From a virus: 64,000 nt of DNA. Location of the stretch: positions 1 to 64,000 of IMG/VR virus record IMGVR_UViG_3300020438_000013, one strand, 5' to 3'. Under the pieces are notes generated by a model that worked only from the letters and a program-made list of their open reading frames with translations, did no database searches and was not told the origin of the DNA. Numbering within the stretch: the first letter of the stretch is position 1; each line of letters starts with the position of its first letter. The position numbers were made by a program, and so were the translations under genes. Positions 18,569 through 25,856 of this stretch are shown one piece after another.

Positions 18569-19050
18569 TAGAAACCTCCAGTGCCTATAGGTATTTCTAT
18601 GACAGTTTCTGTTCCATCTTCATCTACGATGGTCATTTTAATCACATCGCCGTCTTCGCTTTCGACTACTTCGTATGTGACTATATTCCCTTCTAACGCA
18701 AATGTACCAAAGTTAGTACCTTCTTCGTTACTGAACATATTATCCACTAATTGTTTGGATAATTGTGCGTAGATTCTACTTTCTAAGTTTCTTATAAACT
18801 TAGCGAGGGTAGTATTATCTGCCTCTCTTTCTGCCGACCTTTTGGCTGCTTCTAGAGATTCTTCTATTTCCTGTTTTCTACTAAACTGTTGGTTCTCTAT
18901 TGTTAGATAGTGCGAACCAGTTCCTCTACCAGAAAACGATGGAGATTTGAACTGATGTACAATTTCATCTCCATGTACTGGTGCAGAAACCGGAAGTGTC
19001 AAAAATCCGACAATTAAAATCAACACCATTTTAAATAGTGCAGTATTCAT
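18568..19050 (-). CDS. csgF: CsgF-like curli assembly factor
   Basis: 160 aa with a signal peptide (about 1-28). The mature N-terminus has the CsgF signature (VHQFKSPSFSG), which in the family inserts into the CsgG pore. A helix (NTTLAKFIRNLESRIYAQLS) and a C-terminal beta domain (DEDGTETVIEIPIGTGGF) match the family order. It directly precedes csgG and overlaps it by one base. Confidence 0.88.
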   Translation of the reverse strand: MNTALFKMVLILIVGFLTLPVSAPVHGDEIVHQFKSPSFSGRGTGSHYLTIENQQFSRKQEIEESLEAAKRSAEREADNTTLAKFIRNLESRIYAQLSKQLVDNMFSNEEGTNFGTFALEGNIVTYEVVESEDGDVIKMTIVDEDGTETVIEIPIGTGGF

Positions 19051-19075
19051 ACCAAACTCCCTCTATCTCTAGAAA

Positions 19076-19378
19076 TTATTTACCTTTTTCTTCTAATATT
19101 TCTAGAGCTTGTTTCTCTTTCTGGTCTTCGATTATCGCCTCTTTTTCGCGATATTCTAAGACTACATTTACCTTCTGTTGTAATCGAATAAGGTCTTGAT
19201 CCATCATTCTAGTTTGGTCAATAACCCTAATCAACGCCTTGTGCATTGTTCCTAGTGCGACATTTATCTTATTATTGATAAACCACCACACATAGTAAAC
19301 AAAATATCCCATTCCTACTGCCATGATTATGGGAAACCCAAAATCTGATACAGCAGTAGACAACATCTTCATATCCAT
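19076..19378 (-). CDS. Small membrane protein with C-terminal coiled coil
   Basis: 100 aa. One membrane segment (about 12-34, PIIMAVGMGYFVYYVWWF), then a helical coiled-coil region (about 35-100) with a charged end. It is similar in layout and partly in sequence to the protein at 19554-19850. It lies between the late promoter at 19882 and csgF, so it is co-transcribed with the curli-like cluster. A holin or spanin-like role is possible but not shown. Confidence 0.65.
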   Translation of the reverse strand: MDMKMLSTAVSDFGFPIIMAVGMGYFVYYVWWFINNKINVALGTMHKALIRVIDQTRMMDQDLIRLQQKVNVVLEYREKEAIIEDQKEKQALEILEEKGK

Positions 19379-19389
19379 AAATCTATCCG

Positions 19390-19533
19390 TTATCTAAGCC
19401 TGTTTGCTTCTTTCCCATACATCAGTTTTTTTGTGGCACATTTACCACAAAGAGTTCGATTCCATATAAACGTCATTTGCAAGACAGTTCCTCTGAACTT
19501 ACATCCGTGGCATTTAATTAAATCATTATCCAC
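19390..19533 (-). CDS. 47-residue zinc-ribbon-like protein (GTG start)
   Basis: GTG start preceded by AGGAG at 7-nt spacing. The peptide has CHGC near the N-terminus and CGKC 20 residues later, a CxxC...CxxC pattern for one zinc ion. The remainder is basic. It fills the gap between the two coiled-coil membrane protein genes. Another GTG-started mini zinc ribbon is at 40164-40307. Probable nucleic-acid or protein-binding knuckle. Confidence 0.65.
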   Translation of the reverse strand: MDNDLIKCHGCKFRGTVLQMTFIWNRTLCGKCATKKLMYGKEANRLR

Positions 19534-19553
19534 GATCAATCTCCTAAAAAATG

Positions 19554-19850
19554 TTAATCTCTCCTTACGTCGAGTTTCTCATCCTCTATGAAATTTTCTG
19601 CCCTAGCAACTCTATCTATATCTGGTTTTAGTTCCAGTGCGCTACTCACTAATAAATCAATCTTCAATATTTCATTACTCATCACTCTCGCTCTATTTTC
19701 AAGCGATTCCGCAAAACTAGTTAAAGTTCCCAAAGTAGAAATAATTCCGTCCATCAATTGTTTCAGTACTAGCATAATGAAAACACCCATTACCAGAGCC
19801 CCGGCGATTGGTGCGCCCACATCCTTTGCAAATATTAAAAATGCTTCCAT
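19554..19850 (-). CDS. Small membrane protein with coiled coil, paralogue of 19076-19378
   Basis: 98 aa. One membrane segment (about 10-33, APIAGALVMGVFIMLVLKQL), then an amphipathic helix. First gene after the late promoter at 19882, heading the operon that continues into csgF and csgG. Function unknown; holin-like size and topology. Confidence 0.65.
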   Translation of the reverse strand: MEAFLIFAKDVGAPIAGALVMGVFIMLVLKQLMDGIISTLGTLTSFAESLENRARVMSNEILKIDLLVSSALELKPDIDRVARAENFIEDEKLDVRRD

Positions 19851-19881
19851 AATTTTCTCTTTATCTTTGCATACCTCACAC

Positions 19882-19889
19882 TATTTATA
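19882..19889 (-). promoter_or_regulatory. T4-type late promoter for the curli-like operon
   Basis: TATAAATA on the minus strand, 32 nt upstream of the start at 19850. It is the only consensus late element found upstream of the run from 19850 to 13315 and diverges from the sigma70-type promoter at 19907. Confidence 0.75.
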
Positions 19890-19906
19890 AAAAAACGCAT
19901 AAATAA

Positions 19907-19935
19907 TTGACAAATCCTCGTTTATTTGGTATGGT
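19907..19935 (+). promoter_or_regulatory. Sigma70-type promoter
   Basis: TTGACA, 17-nt spacer, TATGGT. The predicted transcript start (about 19942) is only a few bases before the first ATG of the next gene, so this message may be nearly leaderless. Confidence 0.75.
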
Positions 19936-19945
19936 ATATGTTATT

Positions 19946-20143
19946 ATGGATATGAGTAAAGAAGATCTGTTGAGACTCCTTTGGTTGCAGCAGAAAAAAA
20001 TAGAACTACTTGAGAAAGAAAAGGGTAGGGAAGACGGGCTAGACTATACAGCAAAAGTTGTTTATAATCCACAGGATATAGTAGAGCCTACAGATAATAT
20101 TGATATAGTGGGAGATGTTCATGAGTCAGATAGCGAATCTTGA
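19946..20143 (+). CDS. Small acidic protein with N-terminal helix, unknown
   Basis: 65 aa from the ATG at 19946 (a second ATG at 19952). A Leu/Lys/Glu-rich helix (LLRLLWLQQKKIELLEKEKG) precedes an acidic tail ending DSES. Placed directly behind a sigma70-type promoter. An in-frame TTG upstream lies within the -35 element, so it is not the start. Confidence 0.6.
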   Translation: MDMSKEDLLRLLWLQQKKIELLEKEKGREDGLDYTAKVVYNPQDIVEPTDNIDIVGDVHESDSES

Positions 20144-20306
20144 AAAGTCGAGTAAGTTGATAGATGATATTAAGAGACAACATGAGTTGCTTCGGGATAT
20201 GGTTGCACTTGAGGAAGTCAAGTTTAGCACATCAGAAATTATAAAACAACAAGTCGCAATCGTCGGCGCAGTCAAAACTCTTTATATTCATTTGGAGAAT
20301 AAATGA
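20121..20306 (+). CDS. Small helical protein, unknown
   Basis: 61 aa from the ATG at 20121; the GGAG at 20111 is well spaced for this start but abuts an earlier ATG at 20115. Helical throughout (LEKSSKLIDDIKRQHELLRDM). It overlaps the previous and next genes, so is translated as part of a small-gene operon. Confidence 0.6.
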   Translation: MSQIANLEKSSKLIDDIKRQHELLRDMVALEEVKFSTSEIIKQQVAIVGAVKTLYIHLENK

Positions 20307-20443
20307 TGTCTGATGCAATTTACAATCGAAGAATCAACACTGCATTGCGTATTGCGATGCAGTCCAAAGAGGGTACTTGGGCAAATGAGTACTGGAATCG
20401 GGTAGTAGAACAACTCAAGAAGAACAAAAATGCCCAGCGATGA
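20303..20443 (+). CDS. 46-residue protein, unknown
   Basis: ATG at 20303 (or 20306), GGAG six bases upstream. Basic, helix-prone (NRRINTALRIAMQ, YWNRVVEQLKKNK). It overlaps the preceding and following genes by a few bases, as expected for coupled phage genes. No family recognised. Confidence 0.55.
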   Translation: MMSDAIYNRRINTALRIAMQSKEGTWANEYWNRVVEQLKKNKNAQR

Positions 20444-20576
20444 TGATATCGTGACTCTGAGAAGACTGCTATCACAACAAACTTCTGTTGTGGAGTTGTC
20501 CGACGAACGACGGATGAGAGTCCTTATGCTTCTATTGGACGCCATTAGAAGAAACAAAATACAGTTGAGGGTATAA
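20430..20576 (+). CDS. 48-residue protein, unknown
   Basis: ATG at 20430, overlapping the previous gene by 14 nt. Helical, charged (IVTLRRLLSQQTSVVELSD, RMRVLMLLLDAIRRN). Stop at 20574, two bases before the next start. No family recognised. Confidence 0.5.
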   Translation: MPSDDDIVTLRRLLSQQTSVVELSDERRMRVLMLLLDAIRRNKIQLRV

Positions 20577-20577
20577 T

Positions 20578-20760
20578 ATGGAAAGAGATATAGAACAATT
20601 CTATGCTAAACTTGATGCAGTGGCAAGTAAGGCCCAACAAATTAAAGATTTACTTATGAAGGGTAAAGAGGCATACAATGTCAATTTTGCGATTGATGAT
20701 CTTCATCAACTATCAACTGAACTCAAACACTCTAAGATAAATGACAGTTCCGCCAGTTAA
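20578..20760 (+). CDS. 60-residue helical protein, unknown
   Basis: Starts one base after the preceding stop with TTGAGGG upstream. Predicted all-helical (FYAKLDAVASKAQQIKDLLM). Overlaps the next small gene by 20 nt. Confidence 0.55.
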   Translation: MERDIEQFYAKLDAVASKAQQIKDLLMKGKEAYNVNFAIDDLHQLSTELKHSKINDSSAS

Positions 20761-20875
20761 TCCAGTTTATATGATGTCCGATAGGATAAGAAAGTATAGA
20801 TTTAACGTCTATACTACGGATATCAATACCCACAAAAAACCATTCCGACAGAAAGTACTTGACATATTAGTTTAA
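20741..20875 (+). CDS. 44-residue basic protein, unknown
   Basis: ATG at 20741. Arg/Lys-rich middle (SDRIRKYRFNVYTT). Its last codons contain the -35 element of the next promoter. Weak ribosome-binding signal, so coupling to the upstream gene is assumed. Confidence 0.45.
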   Translation: MTVPPVNPVYMMSDRIRKYRFNVYTTDINTHKKPFRQKVLDILV

Positions 20876-20887
20876 ATCTAGTATCAT
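20859..20887 (+). promoter_or_regulatory. Sigma70-type promoter
   Basis: TTGACA, 17-nt spacer, TATCAT. The predicted +1 falls at about 20894, immediately before the ATG at 20895, suggesting a leaderless message. Confidence 0.7.
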
Positions 20888-20894
20888 GTATAAC

Positions 20895-21335
20895 ATGAAA
20901 AAGATAATACTTACAGCACTTCTAGTGCCCGCTATCGCACAATCACAAGAATCTTACTGTGACTACGAGAATAACGTCAATACATTCTATGAGAATAGAA
21001 TACAGTCGGTATCTATGGTTAAGAAGTCAGTCAAAGCTTATATAGATGACCTTAGATTGTGTCATGTATCTGCGAAGATAAAATTGAAGGATGAATGGCA
21101 TTGGGCTGATGGCGAGTATGCATTTAATACAGATATGTCAGAAGAGGATGCGTGTAGTCGAGCACTCTACAGGGCAAAAGAACAGGTAATGAGAGAAAAC
21201 TCTCTAGAATTTATAACGTCTAATACAGATATGATGTGTAAGAATACACAAACTATCGCGGCTAATTATACCGTAGAGGATACTGGTCGTATGTCCTGTC
21301 GTAAAGATTACAACGGAGTCTACTACTGTAGGTAA
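20895..21335 (+). CDS. Secreted cysteine-containing protein, unknown
   Basis: 146 aa. A signal peptide (MKKIILTALLVPAIAQSQ) and a mature domain with six cysteines (positions about 23, 54, 92, 118, 136, 145), compatible with disulfides in the periplasm. No family recognised. It begins a run of envelope-directed genes (next: a 49-aa exported peptide, then an LPP20-like lipoprotein). Confidence 0.7.
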   Translation: MKKIILTALLVPAIAQSQESYCDYENNVNTFYENRIQSVSMVKKSVKAYIDDLRLCHVSAKIKLKDEWHWADGEYAFNTDMSEEDACSRALYRAKEQVMRENSLEFITSNTDMMCKNTQTIAANYTVEDTGRMSCRKDYNGVYYCR

Positions 21336-21337
21336 TT

Positions 21338-21487
21338 ATGAAAAAACTATTAATAGGATTTGTTATGGGTATGGTGATGTCATCATATTACCCAAACATA
21401 GGTTCAGACTTATATCAAGCAACCAAAGATAGGTTTGTAGAGACAGGTCTGAGAGACAGAATCATTAATAAACTTGAGGAAATATAA
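21338..21487 (+). CDS. 49-residue exported or membrane-anchored peptide
   Basis: ATG at 21338. Hydrophobic N-terminus (KKLLIGFVMGMVMSS) followed by a short charged helix (RLRDRIINKLEEI-like end). The stop overlaps the next start (TAATG). No family recognised. Confidence 0.6.
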   Translation: MKKLLIGFVMGMVMSSYYPNIGSDLYQATKDRFVETGLRDRIINKLEEI

Positions 21488-22062
21488 TGATGTCACGCAA
21501 AGTCCTTGCAGCGGCGGCTGTATCACTCTTTGTACTTGGCGGTTGTGCTAGTAACTCCGCAAAAGTCGCAAAGGCAAACTATAAACAGGCAGTCAAGTCT
21601 ACTAAGACGGTGATGAAAAATATTCCTAAGTGGTATATCGAATTGCCGAAAGATGAGATTCTAGTCTATTCTGCTGGTACGGCGACCAGTCCTGATTTGC
21701 AGATGTCTCTTGATGTTGCAACTATGAACGCAAAGAGAACTCTTGCGGATCGTCTTAACGGCAAATTGCGATCACAGACTAAATCATACCAATCTACAGT
21801 AGGCAATTCTGTAGAGAATGTCAATCTCATTACCAATATCGAGAGAACATCTAAGAACTTAATCGCTGATACAGTTGTATCCGGTTACACTGTAGATAGA
21901 ACCGAAATTATACAAGAAGGCCCACGTTATCGTGTATATGTTCTTCTTCGATATAATGATGCCAGACTTAACATGGCATTGAATGGTGGACAGGGCAACG
22001 CAGAGATGCTTGCTGCTAGTTCTTTTGATGAATTGGATTCTAGTGTAGAAGGAGGTCAATAA
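21487..22062 (+). CDS. LPP20-family lipoprotein
   Basis: 191 aa with a lipobox (LFVLGGCAS, Cys about 20). The body matches the LPP20 / FlgO-FlgP-like fold: PKWYIELPKDEILVYSAG, SLDVATMNAKRTLADRL, YRVYVLLRYNDARLN. In bacteria such proteins are outer-membrane lipoproteins associated with flagella or curli-like structures. Here it may modify the host outer surface or partner the curli-like pore encoded divergently. Confidence 0.75.
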   Translation: MMSRKVLAAAAVSLFVLGGCASNSAKVAKANYKQAVKSTKTVMKNIPKWYIELPKDEILVYSAGTATSPDLQMSLDVATMNAKRTLADRLNGKLRSQTKSYQSTVGNSVENVNLITNIERTSKNLIADTVVSGYTVDRTEIIQEGPRYRVYVLLRYNDARLNMALNGGQGNAEMLAASSFDELDSSVEGGQ

Positions 22063-22394
22063 TGAAACGAATGAATGCTGATCAACGGACTCGACATATC
22101 GCAAATGCGAAGAGAAGTCTCAAAGAAACTCGTAGGCGCAAAGTTGTCTTACGAAAGATGCGAATTGAACGCCTGACCGAAAGGAAAGGTCTGAAAGAAC
22201 AATTGCGAGGAATGCAAGCATTATATGATGCTGGATTTACTGATCAACAAATCGCAGAGTTATTTGCTGGCAACCGCAAGCAAGAGGCAGAAGATAGGGT
22301 ACGAGAGAATTATAACTCTACATACGTCACGCCAGAAACTTCTGAAGATGAAATAGTTGACGCGGAGTATGTAGAAACAGAAGAGGAAGAGTGA
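22062..22394 (+). CDS. Basic/acidic helical protein, unknown
   Basis: 110 aa. A strongly basic N-terminal helix (TRRRKVVLRKMRIERLTERK) changes to an acidic tail (ETSEDEIVDAEYVETEEEE). Possibly nucleic-acid binding with an acidic autoinhibitory tail, by inference only. One-base overlap with the previous gene. Confidence 0.6.
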   Translation: MKRMNADQRTRHIANAKRSLKETRRRKVVLRKMRIERLTERKGLKEQLRGMQALYDAGFTDQQIAELFAGNRKQEAEDRVRENYNSTYVTPETSEDEIVDAEYVETEEEE

Positions 22395-22594
22395 TGGAAA
22401 TGTACCTAGCAATCGGATTTGCATTGGTAGGCGTTGCATACACATCCTACAAAACTGGACTACAACGCGGAGCTGAGTGGACTTTACAGTCATTATATGA
22501 CAGGAAAATAATCATATTTGACCGTTGGGGTAATCCGGAACCGAACTTTTACTCAATCACCAAAGACACATTCCAAGAAACGCCCCCCGATTAA
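22394..22594 (+). CDS. Small single-pass membrane protein
   Basis: 66 aa from the ATG at 22394, overlapping the upstream stop codon; a GTG at 22391 is an alternative. N-terminal membrane segment (YLAIGFALVGVAYTSY), then a polar tail. No family recognised. Confidence 0.55.
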   Translation: MEMYLAIGFALVGVAYTSYKTGLQRGAEWTLQSLYDRKIIIFDRWGNPEPNFYSITKDTFQETPPD

Positions 22595-22698
22595 AGAAGA
22601 ATTGAGGGAAAATGGAAAAATAATTGAGATATATAGTATGTCGGTAAAAAATTGTGACAAACTTTTGACATCGGCTAGAGAAACTAAGGAGAAAACTT

Positions 22699-23325
22699 AT
22701 GAAAATCTCAACAAAACTAGTTGTGCTATTTGGATTGTTATTCGGTTCAGTATCAGCCAACGCAGCGGAAATGTCCACAACAATCGGACTTGGGTCTGAT
22801 TACTTCTGGAGAGGCGTATCCCAAAACTCAGGTAACCCAGCATTAAGTGCTGGCACAGAAATCTCTCAAGGAGGATTCTATGTCGGTGTGTGGGGAAGCC
22901 AAGTTGATTTTGGTGACGATGCGTCATATGAATACGATCTATACGGCGGATACGGAGTTTCTTTGTCAGAAGAAATATCTGTAGGCGTGGGGATGGTTCG
23001 ATATATGTATGACCACAGTTATGATGCCTCTGAGGAAGTTTTTGTAACTGCCTCGTACAGAGCACTTGATGTTGAATATTACAGAAATCGTGATCGTTCA
23101 CTGTCGGATTTGGACTACTTCTCAGTAAGTACAGTCTTGCCTGGCATTTCTGTAGTAGATGTAGCAGTACAATATGGACAATTTGGAGATGGCACAGACC
23201 ATAAAGGAGTTACACTATCTAAGTCTTTGACTGATAATGTTGATGTATCTCTTTTGGTAAGATCTACAGTTAGATCTGACCAATTCTGGGATGACGCCGC
23301 AGTGAGTATCTCGTATACTTTCTAA
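22699..23325 (+). CDS. Gcw_chp-type outer-membrane beta-barrel protein
   Basis: 208 aa. Signal peptide (cleavage after SANA), then amphipathic beta strands (TIGLGSDYFWRGVSQN, FYVGVWGSQVDFGD, SVGVGMVRYMY) and a C-terminal aromatic strand ending SYTF, the typical outer-membrane assembly signal. The SDYFWRGVSQ motif is the hallmark of the bacterial Gcw_chp family. Own SD (AAGGAG) and a strong terminator behind it. It would be inserted in the host outer membrane, for example for superinfection exclusion or solute entry. Confidence 0.85.
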   Translation: MKISTKLVVLFGLLFGSVSANAAEMSTTIGLGSDYFWRGVSQNSGNPALSAGTEISQGGFYVGVWGSQVDFGDDASYEYDLYGGYGVSLSEEISVGVGMVRYMYDHSYDASEEVFVTASYRALDVEYYRNRDRSLSDLDYFSVSTVLPGISVVDVAVQYGQFGDGTDHKGVTLSKSLTDNVDVSLLVRSTVRSDQFWDDAAVSISYTF

Positions 23326-23336
23326 AATATGATTTT

Positions 23337-23371
23337 ATGTTTGTGGGTCTTCGGGCCCACAAACATATTTT
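23337..23371 (+). terminator. Rho-independent terminator
   Basis: 11-bp stem (ATGTTTGTGGG / CCCACAAACAT) with a TCTTCGGG loop, followed by ATTTTG. It ends the outer-membrane protein transcript. Confidence 0.88.
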
Positions 23372-23384
23372 GATAAGGTAGATA

Positions 23385-23615
23385 ATGATAGAAAAAAGAC
23401 GTAATAGGTGGGTTTACACAGATGAACCTACTGGTGCAAGGTTTAGATTGACCAAAGAAGAATTGCACAACCATTCCATAGCACTAAGACCTTCACACTT
23501 ATATATAGTAGAGAATCCGAATAAGATTCCTACTTCAGAACTAAAACAACAACTCATAAAGACTTGGTTTGGATCTGAAAATGAAATGTATAAGAAGGTG
23601 AAAAATGAAAAGTAA
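23385..23615 (+). CDS. Small basic protein, unknown
   Basis: 76 aa, AAGGT upstream. Basic N-terminus (EKRRNRWVYTDEPTGARFR). Overlaps the next gene by 11 nt. Not recognised. Confidence 0.6.
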   Translation: MIEKRRNRWVYTDEPTGARFRLTKEELHNHSIALRPSHLYIVENPNKIPTSELKQQLIKTWFGSENEMYKKVKNEK

Positions 23616-24168
23616 AGTTATTCACGATCCTGTATTCGATACGCAAATGATTTGCGATTACTATTTGGAGAAAGATGGCGCAAAAGTATTGTACGTTTGT
23701 ACCACTGATTTTTCCGTCCCCAATGTTCCGGTGGATGTATTCTATCGAAGAAGAAAAGTTAAGGGTTTATCAAGATATTTTGGCCTGTTTATTAGTCCAG
23801 AAACCGAAGGTTTGATGGTCACTGATCTAGACGATTTAATGGATTTTGAAATACCTATGGTCAGGGATGACGAAGGAGATTATAGATACTCGCGCCAAGA
23901 ATCTGACAACAAAGAATTCAGAAATGGCAATTTCGTTGCCGGAGGCAGACTTATTACACGCTGGGGCCCAAGAGGAATAATTTGTAGAGTAGAAAAGGGC
24001 AAATTTGTATTAGTAGAATTTCCGGACTCTGACGAACATAACAATTGCGGAACAGATGATTGTTGTGGTGAATGTGTGGATGATGTCCTAGATAATCTTG
24101 CAGCATCTAGAATAGAACCAGAAGAAATAGTATCTGTTGCTTCTCTTGCGACTGATGCGTCAAAATGA
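23605..24168 (+). CDS. Hypothetical protein with C-terminal Cys cluster
   Basis: 187 aa, soluble. The C-terminal third has a CGTDDCCGEC cluster (about 152-161) that could bind a metal, preceded by acidic stretches. No recognised domain in the N-terminal two thirds. Overlaps the next gene by 4 nt. Confidence 0.65.
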   Translation: MKSKVIHDPVFDTQMICDYYLEKDGAKVLYVCTTDFSVPNVPVDVFYRRRKVKGLSRYFGLFISPETEGLMVTDLDDLMDFEIPMVRDDEGDYRYSRQESDNKEFRNGNFVAGGRLITRWGPRGIICRVEKGKFVLVEFPDSDEHNNCGTDDCCGECVDDVLDNLAASRIEPEEIVSVASLATDASK

Positions 24169-24371
24169 CAACACTTGTACAGATTATAATATCTGCATTT
24201 GTGCATGGAGTAGATAATTTATGGAAGGGGTTGAAATTAACTGGATCGGCATCTTTTTATTTGCTGGGGTTAGCATTGGTTCTATCATTTTTATTTTTAT
24301 TGTTGCCTTTAGCATTGCTGAAAGAAAAAATCCATTGGACTATTTTAGAAAGAAGAGTGATAAAAAGGTAA
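24165..24371 (+). CDS. Small two-pass membrane protein
   Basis: 68 aa. A weakly hydrophobic N-terminus and a long membrane segment (FYLLGLALVLSFLFLLLPLA), then a basic tail. Four-base overlap with the previous gene. Function unknown. Confidence 0.6.
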   Translation: MTTLVQIIISAFVHGVDNLWKGLKLTGSASFYLLGLALVLSFLFLLLPLALLKEKIHWTILERRVIKR

Positions 24372-24386
24372 ACTCTGGAGCCAAAT

Positions 24387-24671
24387 TTGGATAAGAGACG
24401 ACTCAAACAGAAAATAACCAGATTTAAAAGAGATATGGAGAAGCATTCTAAGGAACTTCAGAATAGATCTGAAGACTGGTGGCAAAGTGCATCAGATGAA
24501 GAACGAGAAGATGCCTTCCTTGCGGTTATGGCCAGATTATATGATGGTGCGATAGTAGATCAAAAATCACTATCAAATACATTATCTGATATATTTGAGT
24601 TCGATGACCACATGAAAGTTTTCTGCACTATATGCGGATTTGATGAATTATATGAAAAAATGGAGAATTGA
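24387..24671 (+). CDS. Helical protein, unknown (TTG start)
   Basis: 94 aa. The TTG at 24387 is chosen because GGAG lies six bases upstream and no ATG is well placed. Charged, helical; N-terminal DKRRLKQKITRFKRDMEKH. Not recognised. Confidence 0.6.
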   Translation: MDKRRLKQKITRFKRDMEKHSKELQNRSEDWWQSASDEEREDAFLAVMARLYDGAIVDQKSLSNTLSDIFEFDDHMKVFCTICGFDELYEKMEN

Positions 24672-24673
24672 TT

Positions 24674-24862
24674 ATGTTATTGTCTGAGTATTTTGGTGAA
24701 GAAGGAATCGAAAGAACTGCTCGGGTTCGAAAGAATGCATCTGGATTTTATGTAGACTTATGTGAAAATGATGTTGTAGTGAGAATAGTAGAACTTTATG
24801 ACAAGTCTGAACAGTATGCAGAAGACACAGCAGAGAACTGGGTCTTAGGAATACTCAATTGA
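24674..24862 (+). CDS. Small protein, unknown
   Basis: 62 aa from the ATG at 24674 (GGAG at 24663). Mixed alpha/beta (ASGFYVDLCENDVVVRIVEL). The stop overlaps the next start (TGATG). Not recognised. Confidence 0.55.
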   Translation: MLLSEYFGEEGIERTARVRKNASGFYVDLCENDVVVRIVELYDKSEQYAEDTAENWVLGILN

Positions 24863-25047
24863 TGAAAACATTAACATTCTTTTTATTATTTGTATCAGTA
24901 TCTGGTTGTGCCACAAATAATCCTTCAGTATCTGAAGTTCTAACAGAAACTAAAACAAAACGACAATCCGAAGTCAAATGTCCAAGAGGAACCATTACTG
25001 CTTGTATTGGGCCACCAAGAGAATGTCAGTGTTATAAGAGAGACTAA
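24862..25047 (+). CDS. Small lipoprotein
   Basis: 61 aa. Lipobox VSVSGCAT (Cys about 17). The mature part has four cysteines (CPRGTITACIGPPRECQCY), probably disulfide-bonded. It resembles the lipoprotein at 30369-30572 in size and its Cys-rich end. Confidence 0.65.
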   Translation: MKTLTFFLLFVSVSGCATNNPSVSEVLTETKTKRQSEVKCPRGTITACIGPPRECQCYKRD

Positions 25048-25238
25048 TGAAACTAAAAGATATCACAAATACCTTATGGGGCAAACAAACAACAGAAGAA
25101 GAGGATGATAAGTCTCTCTCAATTGACAATGCGTACAAAACTAGATGGGTATGGTATCACACAATTCTAGGCATTGAATTGTTGGTAGTAATTTTAGTGC
25201 AATTATCAATTCTTGTCCTTCTTGCGGTCAAGTTATAG
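25047..25238 (+). CDS. Small single-pass membrane protein
   Basis: 63 aa. Acidic N-terminal half and a C-terminal membrane segment (ILGIELLVVILVQLSILVLL). One-base overlap with the lipoprotein gene. Function unknown. Confidence 0.55.
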   Translation: MKLKDITNTLWGKQTTEEEDDKSLSIDNAYKTRWVWYHTILGIELLVVILVQLSILVLLAVKL

Positions 25239-25302
25239 TCAACTTTTAGATCCTAAAAAGTTGGACAACTCACCTAAATAGTGTTACAATATTGGACATA
25301 GT

Positions 25303-25422
25303 ATGGAATATCCCGAAGATATACATTTAATAAAAATGGAAAAATCTCTCGCTAAAATTGAGAGAATGATTTGGGGATTGTATATTATTATACCGTTGTT
25401 CTATTTTGCTAGTGCATTATAG
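25303..25422 (+). CDS. 39-residue tail-anchored peptide
   Basis: ATG at 25303. A short amphipathic helix and a C-terminal membrane segment (GLYIIIPLFYFASAL). It lies after an inverted repeat (CAACTTTTAG / CTAAAAAGTTG, 25229-25262 region). No clear SD, so confidence is limited. Confidence 0.45.
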   Translation: MEYPEDIHLIKMEKSLAKIERMIWGLYIIIPLFYFASAL

Positions 25423-25454
25423 TTCCAATAATTAATTTGTAGGAATATAAAGAA

Positions 25455-25817
25455 ATGAAAAATGCGTTAATTTGGTTTTACTACTCTTGGGATAGTATTA
25501 TGAATCTAAAATATAATCCCATAAGCTATATCAGAGATGTAAGTCTCCAGATGTACTTCATGATTGCTCTGTCTCTTTTATGGACACTGACTTTCTGTGG
25601 ATTAATTGCTGGATGGGCCAATGTGATACCACTGGTGTATGGTCACATTGGATTTCTCTTCGCGATATTTATGACATATGGAGTGTTTAAAGACGCTGAG
25701 AGAGATAGACCAAAGTGGTTTGAGAAATGGAACACCGAATATCTTGCGGATCGTGCATTTAAGACCAGAGATAAAACCAAAAATGCTTGCAGATGGAATT
25801 TGGAGATCGAAGCATAA
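25455..25817 (+). CDS. Two-pass membrane protein upstream of the SdhB/AOX operon
   Basis: 120 aa. Membrane segments at about 28-52 (SLQMYFMIALSLLWTLTFCG) and 58-78 (PLVYGHIGFLFAIFMTYG), the second with a His, then a basic cytoplasmic tail. Size and topology are loosely like a membrane-anchor subunit, but only one candidate heme-ligand His is seen and no SdhC/SdhD signature is recognised. A late promoter lies right behind it. Confidence 0.6.
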   Translation: MKNALIWFYYSWDSIMNLKYNPISYIRDVSLQMYFMIALSLLWTLTFCGLIAGWANVIPLVYGHIGFLFAIFMTYGVFKDAERDRPKWFEKWNTEYLADRAFKTRDKTKNACRWNLEIEA

Positions 25818-25819
25818 GA

Positions 25820-25827
25820 TATAAATA
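25820..25827 (+). promoter_or_regulatory. T4-type late promoter for the SdhB/AOX operon
   Basis: TATAAATA 30 nt upstream of the start at 25857. The five following genes overlap or nearly abut, so this element would drive DUF59, sdhB and the oxidase late in infection. Confidence 0.7.
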
Positions 25828-25856
25828 ATTATAATTTCTTATAAGAGGATATTATA

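Noticed and set aside
25455-25817. SdhC or SdhD anchor
   Set aside because: Only two membrane segments and one candidate His, no recognised signature; left as unknown membrane protein.
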